Origin: CAINVV01 sp037137375
Lineage (GTDB): Bacteria > Bacteroidota > Bacteroidia > Bacteroidales > Prolixibacteraceae
Reading direction: 5' to 3'
DNA: 64,000 bases
Assembly: GCA_037137375.1 (NCBI GenBank)
Contig: JBAXKJ010000014.1
Span: 62,001 to 126,000 of the forward strand
Under the pieces are notes generated by a model. It was not told the origin of the DNA, ran no database searches, and worked only from the letters and a program-made list of their open reading frames with translations. Below, piece after piece: positions 9,001 to 18,193 of the stretch. Position numbers and translations under genes: made by a program. How positions within the stretch are numbered: the first letter of the stretch is position 1; the number at the start of each line of letters is the position of its first letter.

Positions 9001-10236
9001 ATGGTAAAAAATGTGGTACACAGGTTTCTGAAATACACAGGTTTTGATACCCAATCAGACACCGGAAGCAGTAGTTCACCCAGTACCAATGGCCAGTTGA
9101 GATTTGGTCAGTATCTGGCTGAGGAATTGGTCCATATCGGGCTTACTGAGGTGGAAGTTGACTGGAATGGGATTGTAACGGCTACATTGGCTTCCAATAC
9201 GGATAAAAATGTGCCTGTTATCGGATTTATTGCTCATCTCGACACTAGTCCTGAATGCTCAGGCCAGCATGTTAGCCCAAAGATAATTGAATCATTTGAC
9301 GGAAAAGATATAGTCCTGAATGAGGCAAAGAATATTTGCCTCTCGACTAAACGCTTTCCTGAGATACTCAGGTATCAGGGTGAAACACTCATCGTCACCG
9401 ATGGGAATACCTTGCTGGGCGCCGACGATAAAGCCGGAATAGCAGAAATCGTAACTGCCGTCGAATACCTGCTTCATCACCCCGAGATCGAGCATGGAAA
9501 AATACGGATCGCCTTTACACCGGATGAGGAGATCGGTAAAGGGGCTGATCATTTTTACGTGCCAAAGTTTGGGGCCGAGTTTGCCTATACCATGGATGGG
9601 GGGGAATTAGGGGAGCTGCAATATGAAAATTTCAATGCGGCTTCTGCGCACCTGGTTTTTCGCGGGGTCAATGTTCATCCGGGTTCTGCTAAGGACAAGA
9701 TGAGGAATTCCTTACTCATTGCCAACAAATTCCTATGCTATTTTCCATGTCAGGAAGTTCCGGAACATACCGAAAATTACGAGGGTTTCTTTCATTTGGT
9801 CATGATGGAAGGCAGAGTGGATCACACGGAGATGGAGTTTATTATTCGCGACTTTGACCGCACCAGGTTTGAAGAACGGAAATCATTTATGACTGACCTG
9901 GCCAGCCAGATAAACGTTGAGTATGGTGAACCTGTCGTGGAAATCACAATCAAAGATCAGTATTTCAATATGAAGGAGATGATTGATCCTCAATATCATA
10001 TTGTTGAGCTGGCAAAAATGGCCATGATCTCCTGTGGTATCGAGCCAAAAATCGTTCCGGTGAGGGGCGGGACAGACGGATCCAGACTTTCCTACATGGG
10101 ATTGCCCTGTCCGAATATCTTTGGCGGAGGTCATAATTTTCATGGTATTTACGAATTTATTCCGACGAATTCCATGGAGAAAGCCTGTCAGGTCATCGTT
10201 GCGATTGCTTCAGGAACCGTTGAAATGTATGGTTGA
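9001..10236 (+). CDS. pepT: Peptidase T (tripeptide aminopeptidase)
   Basis: A cytoplasmic M20-family dizinc aminopeptidase that removes the N-terminal residue from tripeptides; 411 residues, normal for PepT. Metal-site and catalytic residues are visible: His79 and Asp81 (AHLDTS), Asp142 (GADDKAG), Glu176-Glu177 (TPDEEIG), Asp199 (YTMDGGE) and the C-terminal His in GGGHNFHGIYEF. The conserved RGGTDGSRLSYMGLP segment is intact. Two adjacent ATGs are possible (8998 and 9001). GGGGAAGG at 8986-8993 is spaced best for 9001, and MVKNVVHRFLKYTGFDTQS aligns with PepT N-termini. The 3' end overlaps tilS by 8 bases. Confidence 0.94.
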   Translation: MVKNVVHRFLKYTGFDTQSDTGSSSSPSTNGQLRFGQYLAEELVHIGLTEVEVDWNGIVTATLASNTDKNVPVIGFIAHLDTSPECSGQHVSPKIIESFDGKDIVLNEAKNICLSTKRFPEILRYQGETLIVTDGNTLLGADDKAGIAEIVTAVEYLLHHPEIEHGKIRIAFTPDEEIGKGADHFYVPKFGAEFAYTMDGGELGELQYENFNAASAHLVFRGVNVHPGSAKDKMRNSLLIANKFLCYFPCQEVPEHTENYEGFFHLVMMEGRVDHTEMEFIIRDFDRTRFEERKSFMTDLASQINVEYGEPVVEITIKDQYFNMKEMIDPQYHIVELAKMAMISCGIEPKIVPVRGGTDGSRLSYMGLPCPNIFGGGHNFHGIYEFIPTNSMEKACQVIVAIASGTVEMYG

Positions 10237-11563
10237 AAGATTTGAAAAGTACATCGGATCGCTCCGGCTCTTTGCTCCGGGTGATATGCTTCTGGTGGGT
10301 ATCAGCGGAGGTTTGGATTCAGTTGTGTTGGCGGAATTGCTCCACAGATCCGGACAGGCTTTCGCGGTAGCACATTGCAATTTCAATCTGAGAGGGGAGG
10401 AGTCGGATCAGGATGAAAAATTCGTCAGGCAGCTGGCGGTGAAATATGACAAACCATTCTATTGTAAGTCCTTTGATACCGCCGGCATAGCTTCTGAGAG
10501 GGGAATTTCCATCGAAATGGCTGCAAGGGATCTCAGGTATGAATGGTTTGAGGAAATCAGAAAGGTTCATCACTACGACTGGATTGTCGTTGCCCATCAC
10601 CTGGACGATCAGGCAGAGACTTTTTTTCTAAATCTTGCAAGGGGAACCGGAATTTCCGGGCTCACCGGAATGAAGGCTGTTAACGGAAAGGTTGTGAGGC
10701 CGCTACTTTTTGCCACACGAAATGAAATTCTGCATTTTGCCCAGGAGAACTGGCTCTCCTACCGCGAAGATAGTTCAAATGCCTTAACCGAGTTTCAGCG
10801 CAATAAAATCAGGCATCAGGTATTGCCATTAATGGAGGAGTTGAATCCCTCTTTCCGCAACGGATTGCAGGATACTATTTCTCATTTAAGGGATACGTAC
10901 ATGATATATAATCAAGCCGTTGGACAGGCGTGGGAAAGAATCGTCAGAAGAAAATCTGCTGACGAATTTGAAATTTCAACAGAAGAGCTAAAATATTTGG
11001 AACCTGTCTCTACTTTCCTCTTTGAAATATTAAAACCTTATCATTTTAATAGTGAGGTTGTTAGCGAAATATTGAAATCGTTGGATGGTCAGTCTGGAAA
11101 ACAATTTCTATCGCCAACTCATCGTGCGGTTCTGGATCGGGGGTGCATCGTGGTAAAGAAACTTAGTGCTATTTCGCAGGAAAAGTATTATCTGGACGAG
11201 GATTGCAGTCACATTGAAAATCCAATAAGTCTCTCGTTAAAATCAGCCGATAGAACAGAATCGTTTTCTATTAGCGCTTCTCCAAACATGGCGATGATTG
11301 ACAGGGATAAGCTTCAATTCCCCCTGATTCTCCGCAAGTGGCAAAAGGGTGACTATTTCCAACCACTTGGGATGAAAGGATTTAAGAAGCTAAGTGATTT
11401 TTTTGTTGATGAAAAAATTAGTCTGCCGGACAAAGAAAACATCTGGTTACTGACTAACGGCGAAGAGATTGTCTGGGTGACGGGCCTCCGTCTGGACGAC
11501 CGGTACAAGATCACAGCAACGACAACGAAATTGCTGATTTTGGAACTGGATAAGGCTAATTGA
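10229..11563 (+). CDS. tilS: tRNA(Ile)-lysidine synthase
   Basis: TilS uses ATP to attach lysine to C34 of the tRNA-Ile that reads AUA. The 444-residue protein has the PP-loop SGGLDS at residues 26-31, then the VAHCNFNLRG and AHHLDDQAETFFLNLARG motifs of the N-terminal ATP-pyrophosphatase domain. The C-terminal TilS domain is marked by LRKWQKGDYFQPLGMKG and the KLSDFFVDEKI segment. The start ATG at 10229 is chosen because it begins MVERFEKYIG directly before the catalytic domain; its reading frame is open further upstream only inside pepT. The ATG overlaps the pepT stop by 8 bases (ATGTATGGTTGA), which suggests translational coupling. Confidence 0.95.
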   Translation: MVERFEKYIGSLRLFAPGDMLLVGISGGLDSVVLAELLHRSGQAFAVAHCNFNLRGEESDQDEKFVRQLAVKYDKPFYCKSFDTAGIASERGISIEMAARDLRYEWFEEIRKVHHYDWIVVAHHLDDQAETFFLNLARGTGISGLTGMKAVNGKVVRPLLFATRNEILHFAQENWLSYREDSSNALTEFQRNKIRHQVLPLMEELNPSFRNGLQDTISHLRDTYMIYNQAVGQAWERIVRRKSADEFEISTEELKYLEPVSTFLFEILKPYHFNSEVVSEILKSLDGQSGKQFLSPTHRAVLDRGCIVVKKLSAISQEKYYLDEDCSHIENPISLSLKSADRTESFSISASPNMAMIDRDKLQFPLILRKWQKGDYFQPLGMKGFKKLSDFFVDEKISLPDKENIWLLTNGEEIVWVTGLRLDDRYKITATTTKLLILELDKAN

Positions 11564-11584
11564 AACTCTGCTGATAGCCTGACG

Positions 11585-11797
11585 CTATTTCTGAGATTTT
11601 TTTGCAGTAAAAGAGGAAATCAGATCGCCAATCAACCATCCCATCAGTGATCCATAAATAATCATCGTGTACCAGTGAGATTTCAAGGGGCATGTTCCCA
11701 TTGAGCAGCCTATGAATTTCCAGTACAGGAATCCGCAAATGGCTCCAAGAAACAGAAATATAAAGCTAAGTCGTCTTTTTTTGATCCATTCCAACAT
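11585..11797 (-). CDS. Small DUF6132-type membrane protein
   Basis: A 70-residue protein with two predicted membrane helices (about residues 10-27 and 42-62). Between them lies a Cys-rich loop (GCSMGTCPLKSHWYTMIIYGSLMGW) that matches the GCxxGTCPxxSxxxxxxxxGxxMG pattern of DUF6132, a small widespread Bacteroidota family of unknown function. The frame stays open far upstream, but only the ATG at 11797 gives the family N-terminus (MLEWIKKRR). It converges on tilS, with 21 bases between stop codons. The paired cysteines could bind metal or a thiol, but this is a guess. Confidence 0.8.
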   Translation of the reverse strand: MLEWIKKRRLSFIFLFLGAICGFLYWKFIGCSMGTCPLKSHWYTMIIYGSLMGWLIGDLISSFTAKKSQK

Positions 11798-12096
11798 GAC
11801 TCTTTTCTTGCAAAGATAAATTAATATGCAAATATCTGCATGTGTTATCCGGTTTAGGAGCAATTTTAAGCTGCTATATTTGATTATAGCAAGAAAGACT
11901 TCAAGTTTGGAAAGAAGAAAAACCGGCAAACACCTCTTGGAAACTGACATTTTCCATTGACAAAATCTGCCCTGCTCAATTTGGTTTGCTCGAATTTGAA
12001 TTATAACCAGCGAGCCAGAATTCATTATAAGTCCGCAGGCGGTAACACAAAATTCTAAAGAATTTTTTTACTCCACGTGAACTGTTTAATTCAACA

Positions 12097-12525
12097 TTGT
12101 GTGAAATCGAAATCAGCTACAAGCCAGAGTACAAAGCATCCGAATTACCTAAAGTGGTCACTTCAGCCGATGCTTATGGATGTCTAAAGGATGTTTTTCC
12201 TAGTTTGGATTACCGGGAATACTTTTGCATACTTTGTTTGAACCGGAATAACAAAGTACTGGGATACTGCCAGATTTCTGCCGGAGGTTTATGTGGTACC
12301 ATTGCAGATGTACGAATGATTATGCAGACAGCACTAAAATCAAACTCATATAGCAAAATATTGTCACACTCACATCCTAGCGGGAACCCGCAACCCAGCG
12401 AAACCGGCAAAGATTTGACCAAGAAGGTCCATGAAGTTGGCAAAGTTCTCGACATCGCGGTATTGGATCATTTGATTATTACTTCAGAATTTTACTTTTC
12501 CTTTGCCGACGAAGGATTATTTTAG
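12097..12525 (+). CDS. RadC-like JAB-domain protein, possibly degenerate
   Basis: The 142-residue product matches the RadC/JAB (JAMM) family common on Bacteroidota mobile DNA: CEIEISYKPEYKASELPKV at the N-terminus, then LNRNNKVLGYCQISAGG, HSHPSGNPQPS and VLDHLIITSEFYFSFADEG. No ATG exists in frame; the frame opens at 12046 and the best start is TTG at 12097, so the N-terminus is doubtful. The HxH metal pair is present, but the Asp usually found five positions into the PSxxD motif aligns with Gly (PSETGKD), so metal binding may be lost. Its function is uncertain even in intact relatives. A UUCG-loop terminator follows at once. It may be a stranded remnant of a mobile element. Confidence 0.6.
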   Translation: MCEIEISYKPEYKASELPKVVTSADAYGCLKDVFPSLDYREYFCILCLNRNNKVLGYCQISAGGLCGTIADVRMIMQTALKSNSYSKILSHSHPSGNPQPSETGKDLTKKVHEVGKVLDIAVLDHLIITSEFYFSFADEGLF

Positions 12526-12548
12526 AAAATGGTTTCGACCATTTTTTT
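12526..12548 (+). terminator. Intrinsic terminator after the RadC-like gene
   Basis: AAAATGGT and ACCATTTT pair around a TTCG tetraloop, followed by a T-run. It begins immediately after the stop codon of the RadC-like gene, and the stable UUCG loop makes it a convincing terminator. Confidence 0.8.
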
Positions 12549-12920
12549 GTTCAATAAATTTATTAGGATCCATATTCTTCTTTTATCCGGCTTTAACCAA
12601 TCACTGAGAGAGCTTTTCTTCTATCAATTCTCACCAAAGGTATTTGGCCAACCATTTTCAAAAATCAAAACTACTTCATAAGTGGTTTTGCCAATCATAT
12701 AATTGAGCTCCTTGCTTTCCGCTAAATCTCACAAGAACTTATTACCCTACCTTACTTAACTGTTATTTTTGATTCATGGAATAGTGCTTTGTCTAAAACA
12801 AAAACTCGCTATTCAATTTATATCGTCACGGTAAAAAAAACGCTGCAAGTGAGATTAAAACATAATTTCGCTTAGCGAATTTTATAACTTTTTGCCGACT
12901 ATTTGAATTATAATGAAATT
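12549..12920. other. AT-rich gene-free stretch
   Basis: About 370 bases between the RadC-like terminator and the 3' end of the minus-strand mannose operon. I see no convincing frame, RNA gene, palindrome or family remnant in it. It marks the border between core-like genes and the glycan locus. Confidence 0.5.
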
Positions 12921-13727
12921 CTATTTTTCAAAATACTTTGACAAATAGGCAATACTTCGTTTTGCCCAGTCCAATTCCTTTTCCAGGGTCAGGCTAATAT
13001 CGGGCTCCGGTGGAGTCCACTGCTCCAGAATAGCAGTCAGGCATTTGGGCGGAAGTTGTTCAAGCATCCACTTCAGGGGCAGTTTCCCTTCTCCAAAAGG
13101 TTTTCCTTCAATATCAAATCCCATCATGTGGTACTTTCTATTTATAGATATCTCCTTGAGGTGAAAATTTACCGTATATGGTGCCAGTTTCTGTACAACT
13201 TCGTGGAAACCCTCGCCAACACCGAGTGAATTGGCACAATCCAGACAAATTCCAACATATGGACTATTGATTTTCTCCACAATTTGTACAAACTCATCTG
13301 CGAACATCCGGTCGTGGTTTTCTATGGCCAGAATAATATTCCTTTCCCTGAGCTTCGGTTCCGCATCGGCTACAACCGCGATCACCCCTTCTGTTGTTGG
13401 CCTGTAACCTGGTGCATCAATTACAAAACGAAGAATCTTTGAATGAAACATTCCGGCAATTTGAATATATCGTTCGAGATTGGGGGAGGTTAGATTTTTT
13501 GCCCCGATTTCTAACTCCAGGTTCAATTCCCTGGCTTGATGCACCAAATGACCAAGTTGCTCCTCTGTCATCTCATGCAAAGGCATATTATCCGCTATCT
13601 GCACCAAAGAAATACCAAGGTTTTTTGCTAAATTCAACAAATCGGTCCCGGTTAGAGGGTTAGGGGGAAGATGTCCCGGAACCCCTACAGCCCAGGTAAA
13701 TGAGTAGCTACTTATTCCCAGTTTCAT
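12921..13727 (-). CDS. Sugar phosphate isomerase/epimerase-type TIM-barrel protein
   Basis: A 268-residue member of the xylose-isomerase-like (AP endonuclease 2) TIM-barrel superfamily. Candidate metal ligands are Glu in LAIENHDRM, Asp in GICLDCANS and His in NFHLKEIS, followed by the GEGKLPLKWMLEQL region. Such proteins interconvert sugars, keto-sugars or inositol derivatives; the exact substrate cannot be assigned. There is no signal peptide, so it is cytoplasmic. It is the last gene of the minus-strand operon, five bases after the MFS permease gene, which suggests that it processes the compound imported by that permease. Confidence 0.8.
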   Translation of the reverse strand: MKLGISSYSFTWAVGVPGHLPPNPLTGTDLLNLAKNLGISLVQIADNMPLHEMTEEQLGHLVHQARELNLELEIGAKNLTSPNLERYIQIAGMFHSKILRFVIDAPGYRPTTEGVIAVVADAEPKLRERNIILAIENHDRMFADEFVQIVEKINSPYVGICLDCANSLGVGEGFHEVVQKLAPYTVNFHLKEISINRKYHMMGFDIEGKPFGEGKLPLKWMLEQLPPKCLTAILEQWTPPEPDISLTLEKELDWAKRSIAYLSKYFEK

Positions 13728-13732
13728 ATTGG

Positions 13733-15121
13733 TTAGTTAAGAAATTTATAGGTTAACAATGCCGATGTTGTTACAAAAACAACTACAAGAAAAATGATTA
13801 GCCTTCGCCGGGCTTGCTGCTGTGACAATACTCCCAGCATTTTTACTGGAGAAATAAAAATCCATGCCAATGCAGCCAGAAGATTGATGCAAGCTGCGAA
13901 AACAAAGAATGAATTTGCGGTTCCTGTAGAAACCACCAACCAGGGAATGGTGATATTAGCGACAAAAAACGGAAAAATAATGGCGCTGAAAGCTGATCCT
14001 ATATTTCCAAGCATATTCATTGTAGCGGATATGGTTCCTGACTTTTCCTTACCAATGTCCATACACACAGACCAACTTGGGGAGATGGTCATTTCCACAC
14101 CAAAAACTGCCACAGAAAAGAGAAGGGTAAAGGCCAACGGGGTTGTTCCACCAACAACAACGATCAGCATCAACCCAACTACTGCAATTAGGAATCCGGC
14201 TATCGCTGGTATTTTTCTGGAACTAACCGGTAAACCCATTGAATAAATCCTTGTAGTGAGCCAACCCGCGAACCACTGTGCAACCATCCCGAAAAGCAAA
14301 GGAATGGGAGCGTATATTTCAGCTCCCTTGCCCCACTGTGAGAAAAGATAGGGCAACAGCCAGGTAAAACTGATAAAAAAAGTAATGTTGCTGGCCATGT
14401 ACTGGAACATGAGCAACAGCATGTTGGAAGAGGTTAAAACAACTGCTAGCGGTAATTTTCCGTTTCCCGGATTAATTTCAGCAATTCCGCTTTCGATATA
14501 ATTCAATTCCGATTCACTGACACTTTCATTTTGTCGGGGCATGTTCTTGAACCAGAAATTCCATACCATCACCCACACAATTCCCAACATCCCACAAACA
14601 AAGAAAGTTGACCGCCAACCTATGAGTTTGATCAAAAAAGGCATCAGAAATAATGACATGGCCGCACCAACCCTTGCACCGGAGTGAAAAATCCCATTGG
14701 CCATTCCCCTTTCGCGCGCGGGAATCCAGTTGTAAAATGCGCGGGTTGCTCCTGGAAATGCTCCTGCTTCGCCCACCCCAAAAAGAAACCTCATCACCAG
14801 CATCGAAGCAGCATTCCAGGTAGCTCCGGTCAAGGCGGTAAAGGAACTCCAAACCAAAACAATCACCGTAAGCATTTTCTTAGGGCCATAACGATCGGCA
14901 AGATAACCGGATGGAATCTGGAATAGTGCGTATCCAAACGCAAAGATGCCGAAAATGTAACCCATCATCTGGTTACTGATTCCAAGATCGGATTTGATTA
15001 GCTCACTGCCAGCCGAAATGCAGATCCTGTCCATATAGGTATTAACCGTATGAAAAAACAGCAGGACAACCAGAATATAGCGTTTGTTCGTTTGCAGTTT
15101 CATCCTTGAAGGGTATTGCAA
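13733..15121 (-). CDS. MFS permease, anion:cation symporter type
   Basis: A 462-residue protein with about 12 membrane helices. Conserved major-facilitator features include NTYMDRICIS in helix 1, the GYLADRYGPKK loop between helices 2 and 3 and the RFLFGVGEAGAFPGATRA segment typical of the ACS family, whose known members import hexuronates, galactonate and other organic acids. The start at 15121 directly abuts the stop codon of the racemase-like gene; Met at 15103 is an alternative start nearer helix 1. With the adjacent racemase-like and isomerase-like genes it probably handles a sugar acid, but the substrate is not visible. A paralogous ACS-type permease is encoded at 57929-59197. Confidence 0.85.
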   Translation of the reverse strand: MQYPSRMKLQTNKRYILVVLLFFHTVNTYMDRICISAGSELIKSDLGISNQMMGYIFGIFAFGYALFQIPSGYLADRYGPKKMLTVIVLVWSSFTALTGATWNAASMLVMRFLFGVGEAGAFPGATRAFYNWIPARERGMANGIFHSGARVGAAMSLFLMPFLIKLIGWRSTFFVCGMLGIVWVMVWNFWFKNMPRQNESVSESELNYIESGIAEINPGNGKLPLAVVLTSSNMLLLMFQYMASNITFFISFTWLLPYLFSQWGKGAEIYAPIPLLFGMVAQWFAGWLTTRIYSMGLPVSSRKIPAIAGFLIAVVGLMLIVVVGGTTPLAFTLLFSVAVFGVEMTISPSWSVCMDIGKEKSGTISATMNMLGNIGSAFSAIIFPFFVANITIPWLVVSTGTANSFFVFAACINLLAALAWIFISPVKMLGVLSQQQARRRLIIFLVVVFVTTSALLTYKFLN

Positions 15122-15781
15122 TCAAATTGCATCAAGAAGTTGCCTGGCATAATTAAACCCTGAATGGCCTACCTGGAAAAGAGGAACTTTGGATGCAAAA
15201 ATTATCTGTGCGAGACTAATTTGACCAAGTACAATGACATCAACCTCTTTTTGAAGCAATTCAAGTTCATGGAAGACCAATTCGTTGTGCTTTTCTATTT
15301 CACCGGCAAGCAAATACTTAAATGCCAGCTCATTAATTATCGTCTTAATTTTAATATCCTTCTTCTGAAGTCCGGCTTCGATGTCAAGCACTTCCGTTGT
15401 AGCCGGTGCGCTTGTTGGAACTGTTGCCAGGATACCAATCACTTTGCCTGCCTTCACAGCCTCCTTAGCCATAGGTTCGTCGATATTGAAAAGTGGTTTG
15501 CTGATAACCATACGAGCTACACGTGTGCATGGCCCCATGGTTGTGCAGGAGCACATCAGGACATCGGCTCCTGCACTCTCAGCCGCCAAATAATAATTCA
15601 ACATCCTTCGGGTAACTGCATTTGTTGGACCGCCATTGGCAAGGGACTCAGTCAGGAGGGAATCATCAATAATGTTGATAATCTCAACATCGGGGTTCGT
15701 TTTTAGCCAAGGTGTTGCAAATGGTTCAATGACAGACTTATTGTACCAACTTACGGTATGAATTATTGCTAATTTTTTCAT
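15122..15781 (-). CDS. Asp/Glu/hydantoin racemase-like protein
   Basis: This 219-residue cytoplasmic protein has the fold markers of the Asp/Glu racemase superfamily: an N-terminal IIHTVSWYN segment, Cys residues in MCSCTTMGP near residue 80, and the central KVIGILATVPTS strand-loop. The second catalytic Cys expected in the C-terminal half is not seen; the segment reads VIVLGQISLAQ. A classical two-cysteine racemase mechanism is therefore doubtful, as in many sugar-operon relatives. It lies between a gene remnant and the ACS permease, and its stop codon abuts the permease start. A role with a sugar-acid substrate is inferred from context only. Confidence 0.72.
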   Translation of the reverse strand: MKKLAIIHTVSWYNKSVIEPFATPWLKTNPDVEIINIIDDSLLTESLANGGPTNAVTRRMLNYYLAAESAGADVLMCSCTTMGPCTRVARMVISKPLFNIDEPMAKEAVKAGKVIGILATVPTSAPATTEVLDIEAGLQKKDIKIKTIINELAFKYLLAGEIEKHNELVFHELELLQKEVDVIVLGQISLAQIIFASKVPLFQVGHSGFNYARQLLDAI

Positions 15782-15822
15782 GTTTTAGTATTTTATTGTA
15801 TGAATAATTTTTATATATCGGC

Positions 15823-16227
15823 TTAATTCTTATTAAAGGCCTCTTCCTTTAGTTCCAATAAGGATTTCTTTAGCTTGTCAATTTGAAAACCTCTTTCCAT
15901 TTGTTCGGCACCCGCGAGCCATGTAGAAAAAATGCCATTCTGGCTCTCGAAAAGATATTGTTGTGCGCGTCCACTGCTGTGGTAACGGCAGCAAAAGTTC
16001 CACCTTAAATAATAATATCGGCGGAAAAATATTTGGTTTTGCTTTTTGCAAAAGCGCCCTGGTTGAGACCTGTTATTTCCCCGAAAAGTAGGATAACTAC
16101 CGGCATTTGGAACAGAATAAATGATCTTTTCCTTGATAAAAATTTGTCGGTTGGATAGAAGATATTTTCCCCTGACACCGAAATATTTTCCTGCGGTAAC
16201 ATGGATTTGACCTGAGATAAAATACAA
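15823..16227 (-). pseudogene. Gene remnant, possibly the N-terminus of an FAD-dependent oxidoreductase
   Basis: No single frame gives a normal protein. In one minus-strand frame a hydrophobic leader (MPVVILLFGEITGLNQGAFA) precedes ADIII, an in-frame TAA, then GGTFAAVTTAVDAHN. If TAA replaces a Tyr codon this would be the ADIIIYGGTFAAV-type dinucleotide-binding start of secreted FAD-dependent oxidoreductases. A second frame stays open to the end and ends with LLELKEEAFNKN, giving a 134-residue frame of mixed content. The two frames together look like a decayed gene trapped between the PfkB kinase and the racemase-like gene. The family call is tentative. Confidence 0.35.
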
Positions 16228-16240
16228 AATTGTTCGCGTT

Positions 16241-17428
16241 TTAACCTTTTACCTGCTCTTTATAAGACTCATAATATGGTTTTATTTTAGTAAGTTTTTC
16301 ACCTGCTTTTTGTTCAAAATAAGTTCCACCCATATAAAAACAGGCAAATCCTCCTGAAACAATTCCCCAATAGCAAACATCTTGAATATCAGGATGTTGA
16401 GCCCCGCTTTGCAATTGATTTACGACTGAAGCGATGACACCACCAACGAAATTATCACCGCATCCGGTCGTATCTCCTCCCTTGCTATATTTCAACTCTT
16501 CGATAATTTTTTGAGATACTGGCAATTCCGCTAATTCAAGCGGTTCAAAAAACTGACCGTCAGAGTAAGCTAAAATATTTTTAGATCCGTTGGTAATGAT
16601 CAGCGATGAAACCTGCTTATCCCTGAAAAACCGGATAGCTGCTACAGCGGATTTTTCGCCGCTCAATCGTAATGCCTCCTCCTGGTCGGTAATCAGCAGA
16701 TCGATGAATTGATAACTTTCTTCACTATTTCCTATTGGCCATTTCTGGTCAGGATTTAATTTTTCGTTTCTGAAATCGAAGACGGTGTTTACAATGGTGA
16801 TACACCCATTTGATTTGGACTTTTTCAAAAGTTCGGTCAGATGATCATGGATAACCGGAACAAGGGCCGTTCCGCCAAAAACAACAATATCAGAATTAAA
16901 AAAATCCTCATCCAGAGCATCTGGATGATAATCCCAGGCAGCACCTATTGAATTGATAAACATCCGTTCGCCGTGATTATTATCATAGTTCGGATCGGAA
17001 AGTACCACTGTTGAGGGGGTAATGTTATCAGCGAGTTGATAATCACGAAGTATGACCGGAGTTTTTTGAAGCGAGGAGACCAGGTATTTCCCAGCCTCAT
17101 CATCTCCTCCACGTCCGTAAAACCGCACTTCACAATTTACAGAATCAATTAGTTGCGCTGCATGGATCAATGAAACAATGGAAGGGCCTCCGATATTCTT
17201 ATTATCCGGGGCCCTTCCACCCGTTATATTGCTTAAAACAGTTTTAAATGGGGATCCGGCAAATTCCACAAATTCTTCATTAAAGACAAGGTGACCGGGA
17301 GTTAATCCACCGTCACCTCGCTTTAGAGAGATGAATGGACGGAAAGTGTCGCTTGAAAAATCAATATCATTGTATAAAAGATCTACGAGACAGCAACCAA
17401 CTCCTGAAACAATAATTTTTTCAGACAT
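16241..17428 (-). CDS. PfkB-family carbohydrate kinase
   Basis: A 395-residue cytoplasmic kinase of the ribokinase/PfkB superfamily. The C-terminal signature GGDTTGCGDNFVGGV (around residues 318-332) carries the catalytic Asp and anion-hole Gly residues. The N-terminal part has the expected GGDGGLTPGHL and GGPSIVSLIHAAQ segments, and LLITDQEEALRLSG lies in the middle. It is longer than a minimal ribokinase (about 310). Its stop is followed by a gene remnant, and it starts 24 bases after the D-lyxose-isomerase gene, so it plausibly phosphorylates the ketose made by that enzyme (fructose or xylulose). The exact sugar is inference. Confidence 0.85.
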   Translation of the reverse strand: MSEKIIVSGVGCCLVDLLYNDIDFSSDTFRPFISLKRGDGGLTPGHLVFNEEFVEFAGSPFKTVLSNITGGRAPDNKNIGGPSIVSLIHAAQLIDSVNCEVRFYGRGGDDEAGKYLVSSLQKTPVILRDYQLADNITPSTVVLSDPNYDNNHGERMFINSIGAAWDYHPDALDEDFFNSDIVVFGGTALVPVIHDHLTELLKKSKSNGCITIVNTVFDFRNEKLNPDQKWPIGNSEESYQFIDLLITDQEEALRLSGEKSAVAAIRFFRDKQVSSLIITNGSKNILAYSDGQFFEPLELAELPVSQKIIEELKYSKGGDTTGCGDNFVGGVIASVVNQLQSGAQHPDIQDVCYWGIVSGGFACFYMGGTYFEQKAGEKLTKIKPYYESYKEQVKG

Positions 17429-17452
17429 ATCCAGAATACTTAAAAATAAAAT

Positions 17453-18127
17453 TTAAATGAATTTTAAATAGTCACTCGCAAGCAGATGTATCGGTTGCTC
17501 ATCTTCTTCAATAACTGGAAACCTTCCAACCGGTTCGTGAAAGCAATTATCACTGCTATCATCGTTAACCGTGCTTACTTCACCAACCAACGCTTTGCCT
17601 TTGCCTGATTCGCTGTAGAAGCGATGGTACATACCTTGTTCAAGACAAATGCTTTCTCCTGGAGTTAAAACAACCTTTCCGCCAGCAGGGACAGAATGCA
17701 TGATGCCGTCAACCTTAAAGAGAACCGGTGTAGTATCGAGTTGATTATCAGAGGTTGTATTGTACAGTTCGATTACAAGGTTCCCTCCTCCGCGATTGAT
17801 GATATCTTCCATCTTGGCCCAGTGATAATGCATTGGGGTTTCTTGGTTTTCTTCAACTATCATAATTTTTTCAGCATAAGGCTTTTTATCTACATTTATT
17901 TTACCGTTACGGATGGTAAATAGAAAAAGGCCCCTTTTGTAAAAATCACCCGATCCAAAATCGGTGATGTCCCATCCAAGCATGTTATCTATGATCTCTG
18001 AAGCATCCTCCCTGTTTTCTTTCCAATCCGCTATGCTCCAATAAGCCCATGGGGGTAAAATAAATTGTCTTTCTGCCATAAATACCTTGGCATTTTTCAG
18101 GATTTGATTTATTTCGCTACGTTTCAT
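17453..18127 (-). CDS. D-lyxose ketol-isomerase (mannose/lyxose isomerase)
   Basis: The 224-residue cupin protein matches the D-lyxose isomerase family in length and sequence. Candidate metal ligands are His100, His102 and Glu107 (MHYHWAKMED) and His168 (QGMYHRFYSESG). Characterised members interconvert D-lyxose with D-xylulose and D-mannose with D-fructose. In an operon with three alpha-mannosidases the mannose-to-fructose reaction is the likely role, feeding the PfkB kinase next door. There is no signal peptide, so it acts in the cytoplasm. It starts 66 bases downstream of the FHS-type permease gene. Confidence 0.85.
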   Translation of the reverse strand: MKRSEINQILKNAKVFMAERQFILPPWAYWSIADWKENREDASEIIDNMLGWDITDFGSGDFYKRGLFLFTIRNGKINVDKKPYAEKIMIVEENQETPMHYHWAKMEDIINRGGGNLVIELYNTTSDNQLDTTPVLFKVDGIMHSVPAGGKVVLTPGESICLEQGMYHRFYSESGKGKALVGEVSTVNDDSSDNCFHEPVGRFPVIEEDEQPIHLLASDYLKFI

Positions 18128-18193
18128 AATTTTTAATTTTAGTTTATTGTATTTTGCTTTATAAAAATTCTTATTGTGATAATTAACTTGGAA

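Noticed and set aside
11798..12025. N-terminal extension of the DUF6132 gene to 12025
   Set aside because: The extra 76 residues have no family match, while the start at 11797 gives the expected 70-residue protein.
15164..15706. 180-codon plus-strand frame opposite the racemase-like gene
   Set aside because: The minus strand encodes a recognisable protein family; the plus frame is Cys/His-rich noise without motifs.
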